Shown here one piece after another: positions 31,670 through 39,795 of a stretch of DNA of 64,000 nucleotides. The notes under the pieces are model-generated. The model was not told the DNA's origin. It made no database searches and saw nothing but the letters and a program-made list of their open reading frames with translations. Numbering within the stretch: the first letter of the stretch is position 1; each line of letters opens with the position of its first letter. Made by a program: the position numbers and the translations under genes. The DNA is from Paenibacillus sp. Marseille-Q4541 (GTDB lineage Bacteria; Bacillota; Bacilli; Paenibacillales; Paenibacillaceae), in the NCBI RefSeq assembly GCF_018310695.1, contig NZ_JAGXCY010000024.1, forward strand, positions 1 to 64,000. Reading direction: 5' to 3'.

Positions 31670-33395
31670 GTGGACAGATGCCGCAGTTAATTGGCTGAAT
31701 GATTCACTCTCCGGATTCTTCGGCGTCATTTCGACTATTATCGAAAGTGTCGTCGGATTTTTCTCGGGGCTGTTCATGCTGCCCCATCCTTTTCTTTTCA
31801 TTATTATTATTGGTTTACTTGCTTATTTACTCGGAAAATGGAAGCTCACTCTGTTTACAGTTCTCGGCTTCCTACTTATCTATAACCTCGGTTACTGGCC
31901 GCAGTCCATGGATACCCTTGGTCTTGTCGTAACTTCAGGGATCGTATCCGTGATCCTAGGTGTACCTATCGGTATTTTATCTGCGTACAGTCGAGGTTTA
32001 GAAAGAGTCGTTACTCCGATCCTTGATCTGATGCAGACGATGCCAGCATTCGTGTATCTACTACCAGCGGTTACATTCTTCAGTCTTGGTGTGGTACCGG
32101 GTGTGATTGCATCCGTTATTTTCTCTATTCCACCGACGATCCGGATGACACATCTTGGTATTCGTCAAGTTTCAACGGAACTTGTGGAAGCAGCAGATGC
32201 TTTTGGTTCTACGTCGGCACAAAAACTGTTTAAAGTTCAGCTTCCTTTGGCAATGCCAACGCTGATGAGTGGTGTTAACCAAACCATTATGTTGTCCCTT
32301 TCCATGGTCGTAATCGCGTCGATGATTGGTGCACAAGGTATTGGTGCGGAAGTATATCGTGCAGTTGGTCAGCTACAAATTGGTAAAGGTTTCGAAGCAG
32401 GCCTTGTTGTGGTTGTTCTCGCCATCGTGCTTGACCGCTTCTCACAAAACCTAGTAGGAAAACCTGGTAAGAAAAAAACGAGCCGTTTCACCTCGAAACA
32501 GCGAATTTGGATGACATCGGCTGCTACAGCCATTGTACTCATTGCTGGTTTCTCTCAGTATTTTGTAGGTAATAACACTGCTGGTGGTGCAGAAGGCGGC
32601 AATGCAGTTGGTAAAGAAGTGAATTATCAAATTATCGGTATTGATCCTGGTGCTGGCATCATGGCCTCCACCAAACAAGCGATGGAAGATTACGGACTAA
32701 CCGATTGGACGCTTGTTGAAGGCTCGAGTTCTGCAATGACGGCAATGCTGGAAAAAGCCATGAAGAACGAAGAACCTATTGTTATTACAGGCTGGACACC
32801 ACACTGGATGTTCAACAAATATGATTTAAAATATCTTGAAGACCCACTTAAATCTTATGGAGAAGCAGAGGAAATTCATACGATTGTTCGTAAAGGGCTT
32901 AAAGAAGATAAGCCAACAGCTTATGAATTCTTGGATCGCTTTAACTGGACTCCAGAAGATATGGGTGAAATCATGATCGCTATCCAGGATGGAGTAACTC
33001 CTGAAAAAGCTGCGAAAGACTGGGCTGAAGCTCATAAAGACAAAGTGGCTGAGTGGACGAAAGGCCTTAAACCTGTAAATGGCGATACACTAAAACTTAG
33101 TTATGTAGCTTGGGATTCCGAAATTGCAAGTACGAATCTTGTACAATATATCCTCGCAGAGAAGCTTGGTTACAAAGTAACTTCCCTTCAAGTAGAGATG
33201 GGCCCAATGTGGACGGGTGTCGCTTCAGGCGATGTCGATGCAACACTTGCCGCATGGCTACCTATCACTTCAGCTGCATATTACGATCGGTATATTGATC
33301 AGGTTGAAGATATCGGTGTTAACATGGAAGGTGCTAAAACAGGTCTTACCGTTCCTGCCTACATGGATGTCAACTCCATTGAAGATTTAAAATAA
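31647..33395 (+). CDS. Glycine betaine ABC transporter, fused permease and binding protein
   Basis: This is a single 582-residue polypeptide joining a ProW/OpuAB-type permease (about residues 1-290, with ILSAYSRGLERVVTPILDLMQTMPAFVYLLP and GSTSAQKLFKVQLPLAMPTLMSGVNQTIMLSLSMVVIASMIG) to an OpuAC-type substrate-binding domain (about 320-582). The binding domain is anchored by a further membrane segment (ATAIVLIAGFSQYFVG) rather than being a separate lipoprotein. GWTPHWMF and VAWDSEIAS are typical aromatic-cage regions for betaine. In Lactococcus OpuA and Bacillus OpuB/OpuC relatives the same fusion exists. The ATG at 31647 follows AAGGAGGAAC. Terminator follows. Confidence 0.92.
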   Translation: MPKLPIAEWTDAAVNWLNDSLSGFFGVISTIIESVVGFFSGLFMLPHPFLFIIIIGLLAYLLGKWKLTLFTVLGFLLIYNLGYWPQSMDTLGLVVTSGIVSVILGVPIGILSAYSRGLERVVTPILDLMQTMPAFVYLLPAVTFFSLGVVPGVIASVIFSIPPTIRMTHLGIRQVSTELVEAADAFGSTSAQKLFKVQLPLAMPTLMSGVNQTIMLSLSMVVIASMIGAQGIGAEVYRAVGQLQIGKGFEAGLVVVVLAIVLDRFSQNLVGKPGKKKTSRFTSKQRIWMTSAATAIVLIAGFSQYFVGNNTAGGAEGGNAVGKEVNYQIIGIDPGAGIMASTKQAMEDYGLTDWTLVEGSSSAMTAMLEKAMKNEEPIVITGWTPHWMFNKYDLKYLEDPLKSYGEAEEIHTIVRKGLKEDKPTAYEFLDRFNWTPEDMGEIMIAIQDGVTPEKAAKDWAEAHKDKVAEWTKGLKPVNGDTLKLSYVAWDSEIASTNLVQYILAEKLGYKVTSLQVEMGPMWTGVASGDVDATLAAWLPITSAAYYDRYIDQVEDIGVNMEGAKTGLTVPAYMDVNSIEDLK

Positions 33396-33420
33396 GACCG
33401 ATATAGAATAATGCGTAAAG

Positions 33421-33457
33421 CAAAAAGCCGTAACCCAACTGGGTTACGGCTTTTTTT
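33421..33457 (+). terminator. Terminator of the opu operon
   Basis: AAAAAGCCGTAACCCA pairs with GGGTTACGGCTTTTT around a short loop, followed by T residues. Confidence 0.92.
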
Positions 33458-33522
33458 GTGTTATATATCGGAAAACAAATCTGATACTTATGAAATAGAT
33501 CTCCATGTGCTTCCCTTTCACT

Positions 33523-33798
33523 TTATCCCTTGCTCTCTTTTCCGATACTGCGTGTCTGTTTGACCACTTGATGCCCATATACGGAAAAGGAACCTGCCAA
33601 AATTCCCTGTATGACTGAATCGGGAGACCAACCAAGCATCCAAATGGTAAGCAATATTGCAACGATGACTACAACATATACGATCGTCCAGTCCGGTATA
33701 GGCGGTGTGGACTTGAGTATAAACCCTACTACCCAACAAACCGCTACAACGCCAACCAGACGTGGGTCGATGAGATTCCATATGACACTCCAGTCCAT
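33523..33798 (-). CDS. Holin-like small membrane protein
   Basis: This is a 91-residue protein with two hydrophobic segments (about residues 11-29 and 37-56: VGVVAVCWVVGFILK and VYVVVIVAILLTIWM), a conserved IPDWTIVYVVV start of the second segment, GWSPDSVIQGILAGSFSVYGHQ and a basic, polar tail. It resembles phage holins of the Phage_holin_5_2 type, which are also found singly in Bacillus and Paenibacillus chromosomes. No endolysin or other phage gene is nearby. ATG at 33798 follows AGAGGAGAG; the frame is open upstream to 34101 but has no ribosome site there. Confidence 0.7.
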   Translation of the reverse strand: MDWSVIWNLIDPRLVGVVAVCWVVGFILKSTPPIPDWTIVYVVVIVAILLTIWMLGWSPDSVIQGILAGSFSVYGHQVVKQTRSIGKESKG

Positions 33799-33918
33799 CT
33801 TCCCACTCTCCTCTTCTACATAGTAAGATATAATGTTATGTATGCAGTAAGCAGGAAAGACAGTACAGATGGAAAGGTAATATGATTGATTAAATGGATT
33901 TTTCTTATGAATGCGAAA

Positions 33919-33957
33919 TAAAAAACCGTCCCTTATCCGAAGATGAAGGAACGGCTT
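33919..33957 (-). terminator. Terminator after the nitroreductase gene
   Basis: On the minus strand AGCCGTTCCTT pairs with AAGGGACGGTT (with G-T pairs) around an 11-base loop and is followed by T residues. Confidence 0.75.
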
Positions 33958-33973
33958 TGATATGGAAGATAAC

Positions 33974-34567
33974 TTATCCGTAGAATTTAATACGATCTTC
34001 AAGCGGTTTGAATTCTTTTTCGCCAGCTGGTTGTGCAATTCCGCCGAAAGGCATTTGAGCACGAAGTTTCCAAGATTCAGGAACGTTCCACTCATTAGCA
34101 ATTCTTTCGTCTACAAGAGGGTTATAATGCTGCAGGGATGCGCCCAGACCTTCTGTAGCAAGACCTGTCCATACTGCGAATTGGTGCATACCCGTCGTTT
34201 GTTCAGACCAGATTGGGAAGTTATCTGCATAGAAAGGGAATGCTTCTTGAAGTCCACCTACTACAGCTTGATCTTCGAAGAACAATACTGTACCATAAGC
34301 ACCTTTGAACATATCCATTTTTTGCTGTGTACCAGAGAAGTCAGCATCGCCCATTACAGCTTTAAGAACTTCAGTCGTCATGTCCCACAATTTATCGTGC
34401 TCGCCTTTCAGGAGAACAACCACGCGAGAAGATTGGGAGTTGAATGCAGATGGTACATTTTTCACAGCATGCTCCACGATCTCTTTAATACGATTATCTG
34501 ATACATTTACATCCTTGTTTAATGCATATACGGAACGACGTGTTTCTACAGCTTCAAAAAAATTCAT
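33974..34567 (-). CDS. Nitroreductase-family flavoprotein
   Basis: This is a 197-residue protein of the nitroreductase superfamily, which uses FMN and NAD(P)H to reduce quinones or nitro compounds. It starts with FFEAVETRRSVYALNKDVNVSD, has the FMN-phosphate contacting RRS motif at residues 9-11, PSAFNSQSSRVVVL near residue 40, and FPIWSEQTTGMHQFAVWTGLATEGLGASLQHYNP in the middle. Members near MhqO-type dioxygenases (MhqN in Bacillus) serve in quinone detoxification. AGGAGGAAAA precedes the ATG. It lies 150 bases after the dioxygenase gene and is probably in the same stress-response group. Confidence 0.88.
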   Translation of the reverse strand: MNFFEAVETRRSVYALNKDVNVSDNRIKEIVEHAVKNVPSAFNSQSSRVVVLLKGEHDKLWDMTTEVLKAVMGDADFSGTQQKMDMFKGAYGTVLFFEDQAVVGGLQEAFPFYADNFPIWSEQTTGMHQFAVWTGLATEGLGASLQHYNPLVDERIANEWNVPESWKLRAQMPFGGIAQPAGEKEFKPLEDRIKFYG

Positions 34568-34632
34568 AATAAATTTTCCTCCTATTAATTGAACATATTA
34601 TTTATATATTTCACAAGTCACCTTCAAATTAG

Positions 34633-34718
34633 TCAGCTCATTTCGAGATTGAGCGAATTTTGCAGGTCCCTGCAATAATTCATCAGCTCATTTCAAGATT
34701 GACCTAATTATTGCAGGT
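34633..34718. repeat. Two direct 35-base repeats before the nitroreductase gene
   Basis: TCAGCTCATTTCGAGATTGA (34633-34652) and TCAGCTCATTTCAAGATTGA (34683-34702) differ at one base; the following GCGAATTTTGCAGGT and CCTAATTATTGCAGGT are also similar. On the minus strand each begins AATCTCGAAATGAGC-like, which recalls part of the MhqR operator of Bacillus. Between them is a hairpin around TGCAGGtccCTGCA (34661-34675). The second copy ends at the dioxygenase stop codon. Confidence 0.6.
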
Positions 34719-35695
34719 TATTCCTTGTTGAAAACTTTATCGCTACGCATCGTATCAATCGGGCGAACATCCCGCTCAATCTGTTCACGATGTGGTTCCA
34801 AAAATGGCGGCAGGGACAATTTCTCTCCCAGCGTTTCATAAGGTTCATCCCCCATAAATCCAGGACCATCTGTAGCAAATTCAAATAGAATTTGCGGTGT
34901 CACTCTCGCATACAGCGATTCGAAGAAGTGACGATCTACATAGCCCGAAGTAGTAAAGCCAAAGCTTTCCATACGGGAAGTCCACTCATCGAGCACTGCA
35001 CGGTCTTCTACACGGAATGCAGCATGGTGAACCGTGCCGTATCCTTGGCGTGCTGGTGGAAGTTCAGTGTTGTCTTCAACGACAACCTGTGCTCCATTTC
35101 CGCCTTCTCCTACTTCAAATAAATGAAGGGACCCTTCTTGAGCAATTTCCTTGAACATCAGCACTCTCTCCATCAGTTCTTTGAAATAATCAAACTGGGA
35201 GAATCGTACAAAAATCGGACCCAGTCCTGTGATTGCATATTCCAACGGAATCGGACCTTTTTGCCAAGGCGTTCCTGAAGCAATACCTTTGTTATTCTCA
35301 TCTGAAATCAACTGATACTGCTGATCATCAAAATCAACGAAAGACAAGGTTTTCTTCCCGAACAATTCCTGGATTCCCGTATGACTTACTCCAAGACGAT
35401 CAAAACGGTTTTTCCAATAATTAATCGCTTCGTCATTTGGAACACGGAAAGAAGATTTATAGATCTCGTCATTACCATGGACCCCTTTCGGGATACCAGG
35501 GAAATCGAAGAAGGTCATATCCGTACCTGCACTACCTTTATCATCTGCAAAGAACAAATGGTACGTCTGGATATCATCTTGGTTTACTGTCTTTTTCACG
35601 AGGCGCATACCCAATACATAAGTGAAAAACTCATAATTTTTCTCCGCATTGCTAGTAATCGCCGTTACATGGTGAATTCCTTTTAAATGGTTCAT
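34718..35695 (-). CDS. Ring-cleaving dioxygenase, VOC fold (MhqO-like)
   Basis: This is a 325-residue protein with two VOC (glyoxalase-fold) modules, as in LinE and Bacillus MhqO/MhqA, which cleave hydroquinones. Module 1 starts GIHHVTAITSNAEKNYEFFTYVLGMRLVKKTVNQDD, with H8 and likely other metal ligands; module 2 has HHAAFRVEDRAVLDEWTSRMESFGFTTSGYVDRHFFESLYAR near residue 215. ILFEFATDGPGFMGDE contains the C-terminal metal-ligand glutamate. In Bacillus the gene is controlled by MhqR and induced by quinones; no mhqR is visible in the window. The start follows AAGGGGATG. Confidence 0.9.
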   Translation of the reverse strand: MNHLKGIHHVTAITSNAEKNYEFFTYVLGMRLVKKTVNQDDIQTYHLFFADDKGSAGTDMTFFDFPGIPKGVHGNDEIYKSSFRVPNDEAINYWKNRFDRLGVSHTGIQELFGKKTLSFVDFDDQQYQLISDENNKGIASGTPWQKGPIPLEYAITGLGPIFVRFSQFDYFKELMERVLMFKEIAQEGSLHLFEVGEGGNGAQVVVEDNTELPPARQGYGTVHHAAFRVEDRAVLDEWTSRMESFGFTTSGYVDRHFFESLYARVTPQILFEFATDGPGFMGDEPYETLGEKLSLPPFLEPHREQIERDVRPIDTMRSDKVFNKE

Positions 35696-36232
35696 TTATG
35701 TTCATCCCCTTACATTACCTAGAAGCAAAGCCTACCGAAGTTTACCCCTTATAAGAAACTTCTATTCTTAATAGAGCAACCCTCATATATCTCTAATTAA
35801 AGTATTATAAAATTAAGATATATGGTTTAAAATAAGAATCTCTATACTGTTGTTCAATAGTTGACGACGAACGTCTTACAATGTTTCTGTTTTACACAAA
35901 AAACACGACTACGACAAACTCTGAGATTCCCAAATCTAATCTTCATTACTTTGCGTTTGTGACTTACTTTTTCTCAATCACTTAAATAAAGTTTATTACT
36001 AAACTGATGAAATGTCAACCGTTTTTCTGAAAATATATTTGATTGTTTTTTACTTCATTAATGGAGTAAAACCATACCTATCATTAAACAAAAATGAACA
36101 GCTTTATTCATTTTCTTAACAATTCCGAACATATGAGACCCTTTTATTATCATAAAACAGTCACATGTTAGCATTTATAAAATAGAAAGAAGCCTCTTTC
36201 CCCCACTAACTATAGAGGATTGAGGCTACTTT
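35696..36232. other. AT-rich intergenic region upstream of the dioxygenase gene
   Basis: No gene is convincing. It contains the candidate operator/-10 region at 35785-35823 (listed) and a short palindrome around GTTTATTACTAAAC (35993-36006). The rest (36010-36170) is unusually AT-rich. The hairpin at 36179-36240 belongs to the GH2 gene. Confidence 0.45.
35785..35823 (-). promoter_or_regulatory. Inverted repeat straddling the dioxygenase -10
   Basis: ATATATCT (35785-35792) and AGATATAT (35816-35823) are perfect inverted repeats flanking a TATAAT (35804-35809, minus strand). A repressor bound here would block the promoter. Spacing and sequence are compatible with a MarR-type operator such as that of MhqR, but no regulator gene is adjacent. 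Confidence 0.4.
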
Positions 36233-36240
36233 CTATTTTT
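36179..36240 (-). terminator. Terminator overlapping the GH2 stop codon
   Basis: AAAATAGAAAG...AGCCTC pairs with GAGGCT...CTTTCTATTTT. The right arm contains the last codon and TAG stop of the GH2 gene on the minus strand; the opposite arm is followed by an AT-rich run. Confidence 0.7.
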
Positions 36241-38008
36241 CAGGCAACCCTTTTACGATTCGTTCAATCGTCTCCAGCGGAAGTTTCGGTACACGGTCAT
36301 ATGTAAGCAGTCCATTGATCTCCTGCTCTACATCCGTCAGCTGTGTGTAACAATAACCTTGAACCACCCCCGAATGAAGAAGCGGCAGGATCACGTTCGT
36401 AAGACGATCGGCGTAATCTTCATCTGTTGATGCACCGGAATATCCCCAGCCTTCCCAATCACTTTTCTTGTAAGCAATCCCTCCAAATTCAGTAATAAGG
36501 ATCGGCTGCCCCTCATAAGGATATCCTTCAACACTGAGTCTTCGGTTCCCTGGCATACCAGATGTTGCTTCTTCTACTGTACTGTAGCGGTTTTCAAGCA
36601 CTTCCTTGCGCCATTCATAATCATGAATGTTAAAGAGATCCGTCTTCACCATCTCCCACCCATCATTGGAAACAACAAGCCGTGAGGTATCAAGCGATTT
36701 AGTCAAATGGTACATCGCGAGGGCATGCTGCTGCTGACGCTCATCAACCTGAATGTTCGGAACACCCCAACTTTCATTCAGCGGGACCCATACCGCAATG
36801 CAAGGGTGATTGTAATCCCGCTCCATTGCTTCCTGCCACTCTTTGGTGAAACGCTGAGCGTATTTTTCAGAGAAATCATACGCATTCGCCATTTCCCCCC
36901 ATACGATTAACCCTAGTCTGTCACACCAATAGAGAAAACGAGGATCCTCCACCTTCTGATGCTTACGTGCGCCGTTAAAGCCCATTTGCTTCATCAGTTC
37001 CACATCCTGGCGAATAGCTTCATCAGAGGGTGGTGTCAGATTACCGTCTGGAAAATATCCTTGGTCCAGCACAAGACGCATAAAATAAGGACGATTATTT
37101 AGGTTAAAACGGCCGCTTTCGATTGATATTTTGCGCATACCGAAATAACTTTTCACCTCATCCACTGCATTGCCATCTACGAGAAGAGTATATTCTACAT
37201 CGTATAGATTCGGATGCTCCGGACTCCAAAAGCGGTCCATCCCATGATCATTCAGTCCTGTAAGACGAATGGTACGACTCTCCTCGCAAGTTAAGACTTG
37301 ATATCGGCTCGTAGATACTCGCTCCCCCTGAAAAGAAATAGATATCGCAAGTTCAACGTTTGAAGATTTATTCAGATGCTCCAGCCCGTGTACAAAGGAA
37401 CGAATATTAATTTCATTATGATCGATGTCAGGTAAATATTTGACCTTCTCCAGATGAACTTTGTGCACCGTTTCTACCCAAACCGATTGCCAGATCCCCG
37501 TAGTTCGTGTATACCAAATCCCTGCCGACTTCTCTTTCCAGAACTGCTTACCTCTCGGTAAGTATACGTCTTCACCATAATCTACTGCTTTTACGACCAA
37601 CACATTATTGTCCTTTTCAAGTGCATCTGTAATATCTGCGTAAAAAGGCGTATGGCCTCCCTCATGATAGGCGACCTGCGTTCCATTCACCCACACCGTT
37701 GCTTCATAATCTACAGCTCCAAAATGGAGCAGAATGCGGCTGTCTGTCCCTTTCTCTTGCAGGTCCAGTTTTCGTTGATACCAAACCACATCATGAAAAT
37801 CAGGTTCTCCAATTCCGCTGAGTTTGCTTTCAAAACTAAAAGGAACTTGGATCTTCCGACGAAACGTATGCTTCCCACGACTCCATCTACCAGCATCTCC
37901 TACTCGTTCATCATCAAATTCAAAATCCCATTCACCATTTAGGCTAAGCCAGGAACTACGTGAGAACTGAGGACGCGGATAATCAGAACGGCTTGGTACA
38001 ACTGTCAT
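36233..38008 (-). CDS. Glycoside hydrolase family 2 (beta-galactosidase/glucuronidase-like)
   Basis: This is a 591-residue cytoplasmic GH2 enzyme. Domains: sugar-binding jelly roll (about 1-185; LNGEWDFEFDD, VWYQRKLDL, HFGAVDYEATVWVNG), an immunoglobulin-like domain (about 190-295), and a TIM barrel (about 295-591). The acid/base is E412 (VPLNESWG) and the nucleophile E507 (ITEFGG). GH2 also includes beta-mannosidase, so the substrate is not certain. The ATG at 38008 follows GGAGG. A divergent ArsR-type regulator probably controls it. No transporter is linked. Confidence 0.9.
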   Translation of the reverse strand: MTVVPSRSDYPRPQFSRSSWLSLNGEWDFEFDDERVGDAGRWSRGKHTFRRKIQVPFSFESKLSGIGEPDFHDVVWYQRKLDLQEKGTDSRILLHFGAVDYEATVWVNGTQVAYHEGGHTPFYADITDALEKDNNVLVVKAVDYGEDVYLPRGKQFWKEKSAGIWYTRTTGIWQSVWVETVHKVHLEKVKYLPDIDHNEINIRSFVHGLEHLNKSSNVELAISISFQGERVSTSRYQVLTCEESRTIRLTGLNDHGMDRFWSPEHPNLYDVEYTLLVDGNAVDEVKSYFGMRKISIESGRFNLNNRPYFMRLVLDQGYFPDGNLTPPSDEAIRQDVELMKQMGFNGARKHQKVEDPRFLYWCDRLGLIVWGEMANAYDFSEKYAQRFTKEWQEAMERDYNHPCIAVWVPLNESWGVPNIQVDERQQQHALAMYHLTKSLDTSRLVVSNDGWEMVKTDLFNIHDYEWRKEVLENRYSTVEEATSGMPGNRRLSVEGYPYEGQPILITEFGGIAYKKSDWEGWGYSGASTDEDYADRLTNVILPLLHSGVVQGYCYTQLTDVEQEINGLLTYDRVPKLPLETIERIVKGLPEK

Positions 38009-38102
38009 TTTGTATTCCTCCATTTATTAATTTATAAGTTAATATAACAACAAATGAGTAACTTTAATACGATTTCATTTTAGCTTCTACCTTTTATAAC
38101 GT

Positions 38103-38116
38103 CAACATAAATGTTG
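38103..38116. promoter_or_regulatory. Palindrome between GH2 and its divergent regulator
   Basis: CAACAT-aa-ATGTTG is a perfect palindrome. A nearby AACT-tta-gAGTT element (38123-38134 region) and an AACAACA at 38048-38054 matching TGTTGTT at 38112-38118 add symmetry to this 150-base divergent region. Candidate operator for the ArsR-type protein. Confidence 0.45.
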
Positions 38117-38175
38117 TTCAATTAACTTTAGAGTTATATAATAGATGGAATTCTTCCTTTAGAAAGAGGTTTCTC

Positions 38176-39090
38176 ATGAAAATCCCTGTAAATCGCAGCT
38201 CCATGCCTATACTAGAGTGTTTCTCTTCTTCTACTCGGGTACATATTATTGAACTATTAAATAAATCACCTCACAGCATCAAGGAATTGGCCGGTTTACT
38301 TGGACTGTCTGCAGCTATTACGACCAAACATATTCAGAAGCTGGAGGAAGCAGGTATTGTTTCTACACGTATTCTCAGTGGGACAAGAGGTGCCCCGAAG
38401 ATATGTACTCTCGCTGTTGAGGAAATTACCCTCCAGCTTCACAAAACCTCGGAACAACCGGTTAAGGAAACCAAATATACAGTAGAAATTCCTGTTGGGC
38501 AGTACTCATCCTATGAAGTAAATCCTACATGTGGACTCGCTTCATCACATAAAATCATTGGCCTTGTCGACGATCCGCGTTACTTCTCAGACCCTGAGCG
38601 GACAGAGGCAGCCCATCTATGGTTCGGTAGCGGTTATGTGGAATACCGGGTCCCTAATTATCTATATGGAACACAGCATATTACTTCATTGGAATTCGCG
38701 TTAGAGTTATGTTCGGAAGCTCCAAAATATAATGAGGACTGGCCATCCGATATCTCATTTTATATAAATGATGTTTGTATTGGCATGTGGACATGCCCGG
38801 GTGACTTTGGAAGCAAGCGTGGTGCACTAACCCCTTCCTGGTGGGACTTAGGTACACAAAACGGACTACTCAAGACCTTGTCTGTACGTACAGATGGAAC
38901 CTATCTGGATGGGGTAAAGCTATCTGATATCTCCTTATCGTCCATTCCTATGAACAAGCGTGAGGATTTCCGTTTTCGTCTTTCCTCTCCTCCGGATGCA
39001 CGCAATGCGGGTGGAATAAGCCTGTTTGGGAAGAAGTTTGGGAACTATGATCAGGACATCAGAGTAACGGTACATTACGAGGAAGCGTAG
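38176..39090 (+). CDS. ArsR-type regulator with C-terminal ligand domain (COG4189-like)
   Basis: This is a 304-residue protein whose first 75 residues form an ArsR-type winged helix (ECFSSSTRVHIIELLNKSPHSIKELAGLLGLSAAITTKHIQKLEEAGIV). The remaining ~200 residues are rich in aromatic and beta-type sequence (SSHKIIGLVDDPRYFSDPERTEAAHLWFGSGYVEYRVPN, NDVCIGMWTCPGDFGSKRG) and lack the cysteine metal site of ArsR metal sensors. I recall this architecture as COG4189. The divergent GH2 gene suggests it senses a carbohydrate. Ribosome site AAAGAGG. Confidence 0.75.
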   Translation: MKIPVNRSSMPILECFSSSTRVHIIELLNKSPHSIKELAGLLGLSAAITTKHIQKLEEAGIVSTRILSGTRGAPKICTLAVEEITLQLHKTSEQPVKETKYTVEIPVGQYSSYEVNPTCGLASSHKIIGLVDDPRYFSDPERTEAAHLWFGSGYVEYRVPNYLYGTQHITSLEFALELCSEAPKYNEDWPSDISFYINDVCIGMWTCPGDFGSKRGALTPSWWDLGTQNGLLKTLSVRTDGTYLDGVKLSDISLSSIPMNKREDFRFRLSSPPDARNAGGISLFGKKFGNYDQDIRVTVHYEEA

Positions 39091-39144
39091 GTACTTAGAG
39101 AACACGTCAAAAATGAAAGGGAGAGGATCGTAGATCTGATTTCC

Positions 39145-39213
39145 TTGATGATCTGGTTTTTGCTCGGTTTCCTGATTGACAAAGTTGCCAAAAAAATAAA
39201 AGGTCTCTCTTAA
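39145..39213 (+). CDS. Possible tiny membrane peptide (about 22 aa)
   Basis: In the frame beginning TTG-ATG at 39145 the peptide is IWFLLGFLIDKVAKKIKGLS preceded by M (hydrophobic half, then basic half). A ribosome-like GGGAGAGG lies 18 bases before the TTG, too far for a confident start; a CTG at 39136 would fit better. It ends inside the left arm of a strong terminator, which would be expected of a leader or of a type I toxin-like peptide. It may be nothing more than chance. Confidence 0.25.
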   Translation: MMIWFLLGFLIDKVAKKIKGLS

Positions 39214-39241
39214 GCTCTTCAAGCTTAGGGAGACCTTTTTT
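39198..39241 (+). terminator. Terminator after the COG4189-like regulator
   Basis: AAAAGGTCTC-t-CTTAAGCTT pairs with AAGCTTAG-g-GAGACCTTTT, with a 4-base loop and T-run. Confidence 0.85.
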
Positions 39242-39410
39242 ATGTTAGATTCATTTTGCAAAGGAGAAAAACAGAGCGAAATCAAAAGAATAACCTTGTA
39301 TTAAATCCGTGTGACAAAAATGTTAGTCCATTGTAAGAGGAATCGATGTCCCCTATTTTTGGAGCTAGCTATAATGAAAATAAATAAAAAACCTTACAGG
39401 GGTGTTCACA

Positions 39411-39770
39411 TTGAAAAAGTATATTTTCGTCTTTCTCCTCGGAATCATTATTATTGCCGGGATCGGAGTTAACATAGGTTATAACAAGATGTCAGATGTA
39501 AATAAGGCCATGTTTAACCCGTTTATTGAAGTAGAACATTGGTATGTTCAAGTAGATTCAGCCGGGATCGTTAGTAAATCGGATATGGGACAATATGATT
39601 ACAAGCTTCCAGCGGTTAATGATAAAAATAAGCGTAAAGATATCGAGTTTACAGGATTGAAGAAATTGCGTGAGGATGCTTTTTTACGAATTAAAGAAAA
39701 GTCAGGTTTCGTTATTGGATATGAGGAAGTGAAGGAGACTGAGGTTCCGAGGAGTTTGTTGACAGATTAA
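39411..39770 (+). CDS. YxeA-like secreted protein (DUF1093)
   Basis: This is a 119-residue protein with one N-terminal hydrophobic segment (KKYIFVFLLGIIIIAGIGV) serving as signal or anchor, and a compact C-terminal domain like YxeA of Bacillus subtilis (FIEVEHWYVQVDSAGIVSKSDMGQYDYKLPAVNDKNKRKDIEF with LREDAFLRIKEKSGFVIGYEEV, where the family has a tandem beta-fold). Function unknown. The TTG at 39411 follows AGGGGTG; a GTG nine bases upstream is part of that site. Confidence 0.7.
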   Translation: MKKYIFVFLLGIIIIAGIGVNIGYNKMSDVNKAMFNPFIEVEHWYVQVDSAGIVSKSDMGQYDYKLPAVNDKNKRKDIEFTGLKKLREDAFLRIKEKSGFVIGYEEVKETEVPRSLLTD

Positions 39771-39795
39771 GGTAGATAAAATAGTTATATTCCTT

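Noticed and set aside
33799..34101. N-terminal extension of the holin-like gene
   Set aside because: Sequence is not holin-like, crosses the nitroreductase end and terminator, and lacks a ribosome site.
36120..36140. LexA-box-like CGAACATATGAGAC
   Set aside because: Matches only one half of the Bacillus LexA consensus and does not precede a gene.
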